64,000 bases of DNA from CAVVUC01 sp963751395. Lineage in GTDB: Bacteria; Verrucomicrobiota; Verrucomicrobiia; Chthoniobacterales; Chthoniobacteraceae. Shown piece by piece: positions 33,707 to 42,512 of the stretch (position 1 is its first letter; every line of letters begins with the position of its first letter). Below the pieces are notes generated by a model. That model made no database searches. It had not been told where the DNA came from and saw only the letters and a list, made by a program, of their open reading frames with translations. The position numbers and the translations under genes are program-made. The stretch is taken from NCBI GenBank assembly GCA_963751395.1, contig CAVVUC010000001.1:62001-126000 (forward strand), given 5' to 3'.

Positions 33707-33846
33707 GTGGGACCCCATAAAATTTGCACGAATTGTCACCTGAAATGCACGCAGTGTCGTTGCCAAGGGCTCTCGAAATTCGTAAGCTGCCCTCCAAGTT
33801 TTAGGACTTGCCTCCACATAATTGCCAAAAACAGCTCCAGCATCCC
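33707..33846 (+). promoter_or_regulatory. Conserved ~140-bp leader of giant PEP-CTERM genes, copy 1
   Basis: Runs from GTGGGACCCCATAAAA to the ATG. It contains two TGCACG-N4-GTC half-sites at 33725 and 33746, a 21-bp period, then TCTCGAAATTCGTAAG, GGACTTGCC and CATAATTGCCAAAAA shortly before the gene. The same layout occurs before three other giant genes. One copy of the 14-bp unit GTGGCCGGCTACAG (33693-33706) precedes it. No Shine-Dalgarno is evident. This copy is the most diverged of the four in its 3' half. Confidence 0.7.
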
Positions 33847-36800
33847 ATGAAAACCAAATCCAATCCGTTCCTCCGCTTCACGCTTCTTGCCGCCACCGCC
33901 GCCCTCGCCACACTCGCATCCGCCCACGCGGCTACCTACACCTGGATTGGTGGCACAAGCTCCGATTTCACGGAGCCTGCCAACTGGGACGGGGGTGCGT
34001 GGACTCAGTGGAGTGATTATACGTTCGGTGGCACCCCCACCCGCGCATCCATAAACCTCAACCTCAGCAACGGGAACGAGTACGGGATGAGCAGTCTGAC
34101 TCTGCAAAGCGGACTGACTCAGGACATCGTCATCAGCAGCGCGGCAGGTTCGCGTCTCATCATGGGCACCGACCAATCGAGCAGCTCGGGCTTGATCACC
34201 ATCGCCGAGGGCAGCAGTAACCTCACGATCAATGCCGAATACATCGCTTCCACCGCCGTAACCTGGGATGTCGGAGCCGGGCGCACGCTCACGATGGCGG
34301 GGCAACTGAACAATTGGTACAATCCTGCTTCCCTCGTGAAGAGTGGGTCGGGCACTGCCGTGCTCACCGCCAACAACTCCTACGGCGGCGGCACCACGAT
34401 TAGCTCGGGCACGCTGCAAATCGGCAATGGCGGTGCCACTGGAACGCTTGGCTCCGGTGCGGTCACCATCGCCAGCGGGGCTGTTCTGACGATCAATCGC
34501 AGCGGAACCTATGGCACTACTTCCGACCAGAGCTTCAGCGGAGCCGGCATCTTGGTCAAGGAAGGCACCGGTGATATGATTTTCAATGGAACCTTCGACG
34601 CAAACAACTCCGTTGCCAACCTCCAGAATCTTACCGTCAATGGCGGTCTCGTCCGCACCGACAACTTCGGCGCGTGGAAGAGCGATTTGAACCTCACGGC
34701 CAATGGCTCCGGCAAGTTTGAGTTGTGGAATACCAATACCGCGCTGGGAACCCTGAATGGCAATGGCACCGTCCAAAACACAGTTTACTATGGCCGCCCC
34801 AACACGACGATCACCGTCGCCGCCGGTTCGTTCTCCGGAACCATCACCGACAGCGGCGGCGACACCAGACTCAGCCTCGTCAAATCCGGCTCAGGCACGC
34901 TCACGCTCTCCGGCGCGAACAGCTACAATGGCTTGACCGACATCACGGAGGGCACGCTGGTGGCGGCGAACAACACGGCCCTCGGGGCGAGCAGTTGGAG
35001 TGCCGACAATATGACGCGGGTTCGCGATGGTGCCACTCTGGTCCTTCAGGGTGGTGTCAGCCTCGCCGATCACATGCACCTGACCGGCACCGGCGTCGGC
35101 GGTCTCGGCGCGCTGCGCAGCATCAGCGGTAGCAACGCGCTGACCATGACATATAACAACAGTGGCAGCGGCCCCGGGTTTGCCCTCGATGGCAACACCA
35201 CCATAGGTGTGGATGCCGATACGCTGACGGTCACCGGTTTCTACCATGACAGCGGTTCCTACGGCATCACCAAGGTCGGCAACGGCACGCTGGTGCTCAG
35301 CCAAACCAGCAGCTACACCGGCGGCACCACGATCAACGAAGGGACCATTGTGGCAACACGCAACACGCTGGGCACCGGGGCGGTGGAGATCAACAATGGC
35401 GGCACCCTTTATGCCAATGACCAGTGGGTCCTCTGCGGGGTGAACCAGCATGGCGTTGTGGAGCAGAACATCGGGACGTTGACCATCAATGCCGGCGGCA
35501 CACTCCAACTCGACGCGACCAACGGCTACGCCAACGGGGCCACGAACCTCTTTCTCAACGGCGGCCTGGTTACTGGCGGTCCCAATGATCGTCGTGGTGA
35601 CCTGTACCTGTATATTGGATACGAGCAAATCACGGCGGGCGCGACGGGCGGTGCGACCACCTCGACGATCGACTCCGTCATCGGCCTCACCGGGAACAAT
35701 AACACGATCACTGTCGTTGACGCCAGCACGCTGAACATCACCAAGGGGATGAAGAACTCGGATTGGTATGATGGTAGCGGATTAACCGGCGGCTTCATCA
35801 AATCCGGCTCCGGCACGCTGGTTCTTGCCGCCGCGAACACCTACACCGGCCTGACCACGGTGAGCAACGGCACGCTCAAGGTCACGGGCAACAACTATTT
35901 GCCAGGAAACGGCGGGATCACGGTTGGCACCGGCGCAACCCTGATGACCGATGCCGCGAACGACGCCAACACCCAGAGGATCACCAGTACCATTACCCTG
36001 AATGGCGGCACGATGGCATCCGGGACTGGAATCGCGGCAAACAACACCCACGGCCTGTATGGTAATTATTTCCTTGATAACGGCGCATCGATCCAAGCCG
36101 GCGGCAATGCCACCTCGACCATTTCCGCCAGCCTGGGATTGGGCACGGGCCTGCCCACTGCGATCAACGTGGACGGTGGTTCGACGCTGAATATCAGCGG
36201 AGATATCTTCGGAGTCAGCTATGTGGTTTGGGGCCAATTCTCCAAGTCCGGTGACGGAACCCTGGTGCTGAGCGGCAACAACAAATCGACCCTCCAGGGC
36301 ATGATACTTTCCGGCGGCACCGTCGAGTTCTCCACCAACTCCCTGCCCACGAATGCGCGAGTCAGTATCCCTGGCGCACCGGCGGGGTATTCGGCCGACA
36401 TCCAGGGCAATGCGACCCTGCGCTGGGCCACCGGCAACACCCAGGACATTTCGTTTGAGAACGGCGCGGCCCAAATCAAGATCGGCGACGGCGTCACGGC
36501 CACCTTCGATACCAATGGCAACAACGTGACCCTCGCCACCGCGTTCGACTTGGGAGACAGCCAGACCGGCGCACTGACCAAGTCCGGTTCGGGCACGCTG
36601 ACACTCACCGGCGCGAACAGCTACACCGGCACCACAACCGTCGCCGGCGGCACCCTCGCCTTGCAGGGCGGCGGCGGTGGTGGCTCGAACTACAACGGCA
36701 GCAATATCAACATCAATGGCGCATCCACCCTGCGTGTTTCCGGCGAGCGCTACAACTTCGCTGGCGAGACCTTTACGTTCGACAGTGTCGGCGGCGGCAC

Positions 36801-37521
36801 CCTCGACGCCATTGCCAGCGGCGCGGGCGGCATGGTATTCATGGGCGGCAATACTTTCGCCACCAGTGGCGGTGCCCAGAATATCATCAGCGGCACGAGA
36901 AATGGGAGTGAAAACCAAGGATTCAACCTCAACGGCGAAACCGCGACGTTCAACGTGGCGACCGGCACTGACAGCACCAGCGATTTGAAAGTCATCGGCA
37001 CCATCTGGAACGGCGGCAACGTCATCAAGACTGGCACGGGGCGGCTGGAATTCTTCGCGGCCCAGCAATACACGGGTAACACCACCGTCAACGAAGGCAC
37101 GCTGAACCTGAACAACGCGATGGCGAGCGGAACCCTGAGCGTCCTGGCCAGCGCGGTCATGAACGTCAACTCGGTCGCGGCCACCGGCAGCAGCACGGCG
37201 GTCAGCGTCGGCGGCGTGGCGAACTTCAGCGGCACCAGCGGCGAAATCTACACGGTCGGCTCCCTGGACATCCTGGCCACCGGCACGGCGACGCTGACGG
37301 CGCACAGCGGGGGAGCGGGAAGCGTGAAGGTGCTCGACATTTCGTCGCTGATTATCAACGGAACGACCGCGTTTGCCGGAGGAGCGGATAAAGGCGGGAA
37401 TTTCTCCGGGTTTGGCGGCAGCCCCTACTCGCCGGCACCCGTGCCCGAGCCGGGGACGATTGGCCTGATTGGCCTTGGGATTTTTGCGATGACGGCCCTC
37501 CGCAGGCGGCCGTCAAAATGA
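33847..37521 (+). CDS. Giant PEP-CTERM surface protein A with autotransporter-associated repeats (1224 aa)
   Basis: Exported protein with a signal peptide (about 1-28, ending SAHA) followed by TYTWIGGTSSDF, a start shared with its paralogs. Most of the chain is autotransporter-associated beta-strand repeats (LVKSGSGTLTLSGANSYNG-type units), expected to fold as a long right-handed beta-helix. There is no beta-barrel. Instead the C-terminus is a PEP-CTERM signal: VPEPGT, a hydrophobic segment IGLIGLGIFAMTAL, and RRRPSK. Exosortase would cleave it and the protein would be anchored or released at the surface, perhaps as biofilm matrix. Residues about 500-650 closely match part of protein E. Start ATG 33847 follows the shared leader. 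Confidence 0.9.
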   Translation: MKTKSNPFLRFTLLAATAALATLASAHAATYTWIGGTSSDFTEPANWDGGAWTQWSDYTFGGTPTRASINLNLSNGNEYGMSSLTLQSGLTQDIVISSAAGSRLIMGTDQSSSSGLITIAEGSSNLTINAEYIASTAVTWDVGAGRTLTMAGQLNNWYNPASLVKSGSGTAVLTANNSYGGGTTISSGTLQIGNGGATGTLGSGAVTIASGAVLTINRSGTYGTTSDQSFSGAGILVKEGTGDMIFNGTFDANNSVANLQNLTVNGGLVRTDNFGAWKSDLNLTANGSGKFELWNTNTALGTLNGNGTVQNTVYYGRPNTTITVAAGSFSGTITDSGGDTRLSLVKSGSGTLTLSGANSYNGLTDITEGTLVAANNTALGASSWSADNMTRVRDGATLVLQGGVSLADHMHLTGTGVGGLGALRSISGSNALTMTYNNSGSGPGFALDGNTTIGVDADTLTVTGFYHDSGSYGITKVGNGTLVLSQTSSYTGGTTINEGTIVATRNTLGTGAVEINNGGTLYANDQWVLCGVNQHGVVEQNIGTLTINAGGTLQLDATNGYANGATNLFLNGGLVTGGPNDRRGDLYLYIGYEQITAGATGGATTSTIDSVIGLTGNNNTITVVDASTLNITKGMKNSDWYDGSGLTGGFIKSGSGTLVLAAANTYTGLTTVSNGTLKVTGNNYLPGNGGITVGTGATLMTDAANDANTQRITSTITLNGGTMASGTGIAANNTHGLYGNYFLDNGASIQAGGNATSTISASLGLGTGLPTAINVDGGSTLNISGDIFGVSYVVWGQFSKSGDGTLVLSGNNKSTLQGMILSGGTVEFSTNSLPTNARVSIPGAPAGYSADIQGNATLRWATGNTQDISFENGAAQIKIGDGVTATFDTNGNNVTLATAFDLGDSQTGALTKSGSGTLTLTGANSYTGTTTVAGGTLALQGGGGGGSNYNGSNININGASTLRVSGERYNFAGETFTFDSVGGGTLDAIASGAGGMVFMGGNTFATSGGAQNIISGTRNGSENQGFNLNGETATFNVATGTDSTSDLKVIGTIWNGGNVIKTGTGRLEFFAAQQYTGNTTVNEGTLNLNNAMASGTLSVLASAVMNVNSVAATGSSTAVSVGGVANFSGTSGEIYTVGSLDILATGTATLTAHSGGAGSVKVLDISSLIINGTTAFAGGADKGGNFSGFGGSPYSPAPVPEPGTIGLIGLGIFAMTALRRRPSK

Positions 37522-37692
37522 ATCTGGCAACCCGGGCGTTAATGCCGGTTGCGAGCCGGCCTTGGGTAATACGACGGGTTGTCTGAATGGGGAAAGCCGC
37601 CGTGGTATCTTGGCGGGTGCCACGGCGGCAGCTTTCCAGAAGCAGCGGCGGATTCAGGCAATCATCCACGCGGCGATTGCCACTTCAGCCTG
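37522..37692 (+). repeat. 3' module with strong hairpin, copy 1
   Basis: Follows the stop of gene A and recurs after genes B and D. The main hairpin is 37592-37636: GAAAGC-CGCCGTGG pairs with CCACGGCGG-CA-GCTTTC across 14 nt. A smaller GCCGG/CCGGC stem lies before it. No T-run follows, so mRNA end protection is as likely as termination. Confidence 0.65.
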
Positions 37693-37755
37693 CGGTGTGG
37701 GTGGCAGCCATCCAGGGCAGGCTCCTCATCAAAGCTCTTCCCCGCCGGCCTCAAC

Positions 37756-37839
37756 GTGGCCGGCTACAGGTGGCCGGCTACAGGTGGCCGGCTACAGGTG
37801 GCCGGCTACAGGTGGCCGGCTACAGGTGGCCGGCTACAG
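37756..37839 (+). repeat. 14-bp tandem repeat, six units, before leader 2
   Basis: Six exact copies of GTGGCCGGCTACAG in a row (84 bp), ending where leader 2 starts. The equivalent places before leaders 1, 3 and 4 have one, one and two units. Confidence 0.95.
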
Positions 37840-37980
37840 GTGGGACCCCATAAAATTTGCACGAATTGTCACCTAAAATGCACGCAGTGTCGTTGCCAGG
37901 GGCCCTCGAAATTCGTAAGATGCTGATCACGTTTGAGGACTTGCCCCGCCATAATTGCCAAAAAATAGCTCCAGCATCCC
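37840..37980 (+). promoter_or_regulatory. Conserved PEP-CTERM gene leader, copy 2
   Basis: Same order of elements as copy 1, with TGCACG-N4-GTC half-sites at 37858 and 37879. Nearly identical to copies 3 and 4 up to the ATG at 37981. Confidence 0.75.
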
Positions 37981-40900
37981 ATGAAACCAAAATCCAATCC
38001 GTTCCTGCGCTTCGCGCTTGTTGCCGCCACCGCCGCCCTCGCCATGGGTTCCGCCCACGCGGCCACCTACACTTGGTCGGGCGCCACCGACTCCCTTTTC
38101 ACCACCGGTAGCAACTGGGTCGGTGACACTTGGGCCCAATGGAATGATTATGAGTTCGCCGGGAATCCAACCACCGGCAGCGTGAACGTCGATAGCGGCG
38201 TCGGCTGGGGCAACATCACCCTGAGCAGCGGACTCACCACCGACATCGTCATCAGCGGAACCAATCCGATCATCATGGCTCCCGCCAAAGTTGGCCAGAC
38301 AGGTTGGGAAGTGCCCTCCTTGGGCGGCACGATTACCATCGATACCGCCAGCAAAAACCTCACCGTCAATACCAGCTTTCTGATCGCCGGCGAACTGGTC
38401 TGGAACGTCGGTGACGGGCGCACGCTCACCGCCAATGGTGCCGTGAATTGGTGGTCAGACCAAGGGGGAACCACCGCATCCCTCAAAAAACTGGGGGACG
38501 GAACAGTCGTGCTCACCGCCGCGAACAACTACCAAGGCGGCACGACCATCAGTGCCGGCACCTTGCAGCTTTCCGGCAGTGGCACGCTCGGCTCGGGTGC
38601 GCTTTCCGTCAAGACTGGCGGCACACTCGACCTCGGCACGACCACCCAGACTCTCGGTGGTAACCTCAACGCCAGCGGTGCCGGGAATGGCGCGGTTGGC
38701 ACCATCACCAACGGCACGATCGACCTGAACGGCAAGAATGCCTTCCTCCAGAGCGGCACGTTCACCATGAACCTGACTGGTGGTGGCGACAGCCGTCTGT
38801 GGATCGGCGGCGACGCCGGTGCCACCGTCGAACTCGGCGGCACCAACAGCTCGACCTATTCCGACAGCAACTCGACCATCATCGGCTTTTCCACCACCGG
38901 CGCGGCCGGCACGGTGAAGCTGCTCAGCGCCACTGCCCTCGGCCCGAACGGCCAACAGACCCAGGTGCATAGCGGCACGCTCGACCTCAACGGTCAGACC
39001 GGCATCACCGTCTCCCAAATCGCGCTCTTCAACACCAGCCACCTGGTGAACAACAATACCGGCACCGCTGCGAGCTTTGGCGGGACCGTGGACCTCACCG
39101 GCACCACTACCCACAATATCGGCGGCGCGGGCAACATGACGCTGAGCGGTGTCTTGCAAAGTGGCGGATTCACCAAGAGCGGCGCAGGCACGCTCACGCT
39201 CTCCGGAACCAGCAGCACCTACAGCGGCGTAACCACCATCGCCGCCGGCGTGCTCAATGCTGCGACCTTTGCCAACAACGGCGCGAACAGCAGCCTCGGC
39301 AACGGCACGGGAGACACCGTTGCCGAACAAATTGGATTGCTCTTCCTCGGCGGCACGCTGCAATACACCGGTTCCGCAGCCCAGAGCACGGATCGCCAGA
39401 TACGCATCGGCACGTCCGGCGGGACCATCGATGCTTCAGGGACCGGTTCCGGCACCCTCAGTTTCACGCACAGCGGCGCGAACACTAATTTGTTTGAGAC
39501 TGCGGGTACCCGCACGCTGACCCTTACCGGCAGCAATACGGGAAACAATACGTTCGCAATTATCCTGGAAAACCAGGGCGCAAACGCCACGAGCCTGACA
39601 AAATCCGGCGCGGGAACCTGGGTGCTCACCGGCTCGAACACCTACACCGGCACGACGACGATCAGCGCGGGCACGCTGAGCATTGGAAACTGGGGGGCAT
39701 CCGGGCTGGGAACCATTACCGTGGGCAATACCGCCTCGACCACAGCCACTCTGGATGTCACGGGCGGCACACTCAATCTGGGGGCGAACCACATCTTTGT
39801 GGGCACCGGCAGCGCCGTCGGGATTGTCAACCAGAGCGGCGGCGCGGTCTCCTTCGCCAGCGGCAACGGACTTCTGATCGGCAACGGTGCGACCGGCACC
39901 TATAACTTGAGCGGCGGCACCCTGTCCGGGTTTGCTTCTGATGGCCGCGGAGTGATGATTGGCGTCAACGACAGCTCGAACGGCACCTTCAACTTGAGCG
40001 GCTCGGGCAATCTCTCTTTGGCCTCGGGTGAACTGGCGGTGGGTCGGAATGACGAGGCGACAACAGGTTGCACCGTGGCGTATAACCAGACTGGCGGCAC
40101 CGCCACCGTCGGCTATTTGTCCATCGGCGGTACGAGTGGCAGCACCACGACCAACGCCACCTTCAGCCTCACCGGCGGCACCTTTTCCGCGTCCACCTTC
40201 CAAAATTTGGCGGCTTCGGCCAGCAGCAGCGCCACGCTGACCCTGGGCACTTCCGCGCAGGTGACGTTGCCCGCCTTCCCAACGCCGGCTGGCACCGCCA
40301 ATCTCACGTTCGACTTCACCAGCGGCTCTCTGTCGCCCTCCGCCGCCAGCACCAGCTACATGAGCGGCTTGACCCATGCCTATCTCACGGCCAACGGCGC
40401 GAGGTTCAACGTGGACACTGGCAAGGACATCACCATCGCCCAAGTCCTTGAAAATGCGCCTTCAGAGGCCGGGAAACTCACCAAGCTCGGCACCGGCACG
40501 CTGACGCTCTCCGGCGCAAGCAGCTACAGCGGCGGGACGACGATCAATGACGGCACCGTGATCGCCACGGTTCAGGCGACCCCCGGGAGCACCTCTGCCC
40601 TCGGCCTCGCTCTTCCAGCCAGCATCATCACCATCAACAGCGGTGGCGCGCTGACCGGCAGCGTTGACAACTGGCTCGACAATACCGGCCTGGCATCAGG
40701 CGGAACCGATGCCCATGCCGTGGTCGTCAATGCCGGCGGCACGCTCAGCGGAGCGTCTGGTAAAATCACCGGCCTCGGCAATGTCACGCTCAACGGCGGC
40801 ACGATTGAGGTGATCAATGGATTGAGTTTTCTACAGTGGAACGGCTCCTTCACCCTCGGCGGCGACATTACCGTCAGCGGGAGTGCGGCCTCATCCATCA

Positions 40901-42123
40901 CGACGGGCTCCGGTTCTGGCGCGAGCGCAAATATGCAGATGAGCGACGGCGCGAACAACGTTGGCGGCACCCGCACCTTCACGGTCAATGACGTGACCAA
41001 CAACGCCAACTCCGACCTGATTGTCAGCGCGCGGCTGGCGAATGGCACGGTGATCAAGGCCGGGACCGGCACGCTGGAGCTGGCCGCCGGCATTGCCGGC
41101 ACCGGTACGCCGGTGAATTGGAGGATTGATGCGGGCACGCTGAAGACAAGCACTGACAACGTGGTCGGCCCAGTGAACATCACCGGTACGGTGCTGGGGA
41201 CGACCTTTGACTTGGGCGCTACCACGCAGGCCGTTGGCAGCCTTGGCGCGACGGGCGCCGGAAACGGTTACCGCGGCACCATCACCAATGGCACGATCAA
41301 CCTCGACGGCAACAACGCCTACCTCCAAAGCGGCACGTTCACCATGAACCTGACTGGCAGTGGGAACAGCCGTCTGTGGATCGGCGGCGACGACGCTGCC
41401 ACCGTCAAACTCGGCGGCACCAACACCTCGACCTATTCCGACACCAACTCGACCATCATCGGCCTTTCATCCTACACCGGCACGGCCGGCACGGTGAAGC
41501 TGCTCAGCGCCACCGCCCTCGGCCCGAACAGCCAACAGACCCAGGTGCATAGCGGCACGCTCGACCTCAACGGTCAGACCGGCATCACCGTCTCCCAAAT
41601 CGCGCTCAACGGCACCAGCAACATGGTGAACAACAATACCGGCGCCGCTGCGAGCTATGCCGGGACCGTGGACTTCTACGGCGTCGCTACCCCCAGTATC
41701 GGCGGCGCGGGCAACATCACGCTGAGCGGTGTCTTGCAAAATGGCGGCTTCACCAAGAGCGGCGCAGGCACGCTGACACTCACCGCAACGAACACCTACA
41801 CCGGCCTGACCACGGTGAGCAACGGCACGCTTGCTTTTGATGTGAGCGAAACCCTGCTCGGCGGCCTGAACATCGCCACCACCGGCACGGCGGTGCTTAC
41901 CGCGCACAGCGGGGGAGCCACGAGCGTGAAGGTGCTCGACATCACAGGGCTGACCATCTCAGGAACGACGGCGTTTGTCGGAGGAGCGGATAAAGGCGGG
42001 GACATCTCCGGGTTTGGCGGCAGCCCCTACTCGCCGGCCCCCGTGCCCGAGCCGGGAACGACCGGCCTGATTGGCCTTGGGATTTTTGCGATGATGGCCC
42101 TCCGCAGGCGGCCGTCAAAATGA
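37981..42123 (+). CDS. Giant PEP-CTERM surface protein B with autotransporter-associated repeats (1380 aa)
   Basis: Signal peptide about 1-27 (ending SAHA), then TYTWSGATDSLF, parallel to protein A. The body is autotransporter-associated beta-strand repeats. A module of about 150 residues (AYLQSGTFTMNLTG, SRLWIGGDD, TVKLLSATALGPN) occurs twice, near residues 235-390 and 1095-1250, and once more in protein C, showing internal duplication. The C-terminal PEP-CTERM signal is VPEPGTTGLIGLGIFAMMALRRRPSK in sequence order, almost the same as in A and D. The gene starts directly after leader 2 and ends in the 3' hairpin module. Function inferred as an exosortase-processed surface or matrix protein; the ligand is unknown. 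Confidence 0.9.
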   Translation: MKPKSNPFLRFALVAATAALAMGSAHAATYTWSGATDSLFTTGSNWVGDTWAQWNDYEFAGNPTTGSVNVDSGVGWGNITLSSGLTTDIVISGTNPIIMAPAKVGQTGWEVPSLGGTITIDTASKNLTVNTSFLIAGELVWNVGDGRTLTANGAVNWWSDQGGTTASLKKLGDGTVVLTAANNYQGGTTISAGTLQLSGSGTLGSGALSVKTGGTLDLGTTTQTLGGNLNASGAGNGAVGTITNGTIDLNGKNAFLQSGTFTMNLTGGGDSRLWIGGDAGATVELGGTNSSTYSDSNSTIIGFSTTGAAGTVKLLSATALGPNGQQTQVHSGTLDLNGQTGITVSQIALFNTSHLVNNNTGTAASFGGTVDLTGTTTHNIGGAGNMTLSGVLQSGGFTKSGAGTLTLSGTSSTYSGVTTIAAGVLNAATFANNGANSSLGNGTGDTVAEQIGLLFLGGTLQYTGSAAQSTDRQIRIGTSGGTIDASGTGSGTLSFTHSGANTNLFETAGTRTLTLTGSNTGNNTFAIILENQGANATSLTKSGAGTWVLTGSNTYTGTTTISAGTLSIGNWGASGLGTITVGNTASTTATLDVTGGTLNLGANHIFVGTGSAVGIVNQSGGAVSFASGNGLLIGNGATGTYNLSGGTLSGFASDGRGVMIGVNDSSNGTFNLSGSGNLSLASGELAVGRNDEATTGCTVAYNQTGGTATVGYLSIGGTSGSTTTNATFSLTGGTFSASTFQNLAASASSSATLTLGTSAQVTLPAFPTPAGTANLTFDFTSGSLSPSAASTSYMSGLTHAYLTANGARFNVDTGKDITIAQVLENAPSEAGKLTKLGTGTLTLSGASSYSGGTTINDGTVIATVQATPGSTSALGLALPASIITINSGGALTGSVDNWLDNTGLASGGTDAHAVVVNAGGTLSGASGKITGLGNVTLNGGTIEVINGLSFLQWNGSFTLGGDITVSGSAASSITTGSGSGASANMQMSDGANNVGGTRTFTVNDVTNNANSDLIVSARLANGTVIKAGTGTLELAAGIAGTGTPVNWRIDAGTLKTSTDNVVGPVNITGTVLGTTFDLGATTQAVGSLGATGAGNGYRGTITNGTINLDGNNAYLQSGTFTMNLTGSGNSRLWIGGDDAATVKLGGTNTSTYSDTNSTIIGLSSYTGTAGTVKLLSATALGPNSQQTQVHSGTLDLNGQTGITVSQIALNGTSNMVNNNTGAAASYAGTVDFYGVATPSIGGAGNITLSGVLQNGGFTKSGAGTLTLTATNTYTGLTTVSNGTLAFDVSETLLGGLNIATTGTAVLTAHSGGATSVKVLDITGLTISGTTAFVGGADKGGDISGFGGSPYSPAPVPEPGTTGLIGLGIFAMMALRRRPSK

Positions 42124-42294
42124 AACTGGCAACTCGGGCGTTAATGCCGGTTGGGAGCCGGCCTGGGGTAATACGACGGGTTGTCTGAGGCGGAAAAGCC
42201 GCCGTGGTATCTTGGCGGGTGCCACGGCGGCAGCTTTCCAGAAGCAGCGGCGGATTCAAGCAATCATCCACGCGGCGATTGCCACTTCAGCCTG
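42124..42294 (+). repeat. 3' module with strong hairpin, copy 2
   Basis: Matches copy 1 along its length, with the hairpin at 42193-42239. Homology with the A-B spacer continues through to the next ATG, so the whole B-C spacer is a duplicate of the A-B spacer, apart from the tandem-repeat number. Confidence 0.65.
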
Positions 42295-42371
42295 CGGTGT
42301 GGGTGGCAGCCATCCAGGGCAGGCTCCTCATCAACGCTCTTCCCCGCCGGCCTCAACGTGGCCGGCTACAG

Positions 42372-42512
42372 GTGCGACCCCATAAAATTTGCACGAATTG
42401 TCACCTGAAATGCACGCAGTGTCGTTGCCAGGGTCCCTCGAAATTCGTAAGATGCTGTTCACGTTTGAGGACTTGCCCCGCCATAATTGCCAAAAAATAG
42501 CTCCATCATCCC
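42372..42512 (+). promoter_or_regulatory. Conserved PEP-CTERM gene leader, copy 3
   Basis: TGCACG-N4-GTC half-sites at 42390 and 42411 (21-bp period). One 14-bp unit precedes it. Differs from copy 2 at a few positions only. Confidence 0.75.

Noticed and set aside
35782..37305. Long minus-strand ORFs opposite the giant surface-protein genes (also 42975-44351, 55060-56571, 57271-58539)
   Set aside because: They mirror the repetitive GC-rich sense genes, lack recognisable domains and lack start signals; they are frame shadows.
37756..37839. CRISPR-like regular repeat
   Set aside because: The 14-bp units are directly adjacent with no spacers, so this is a tandem repeat and not a CRISPR array.
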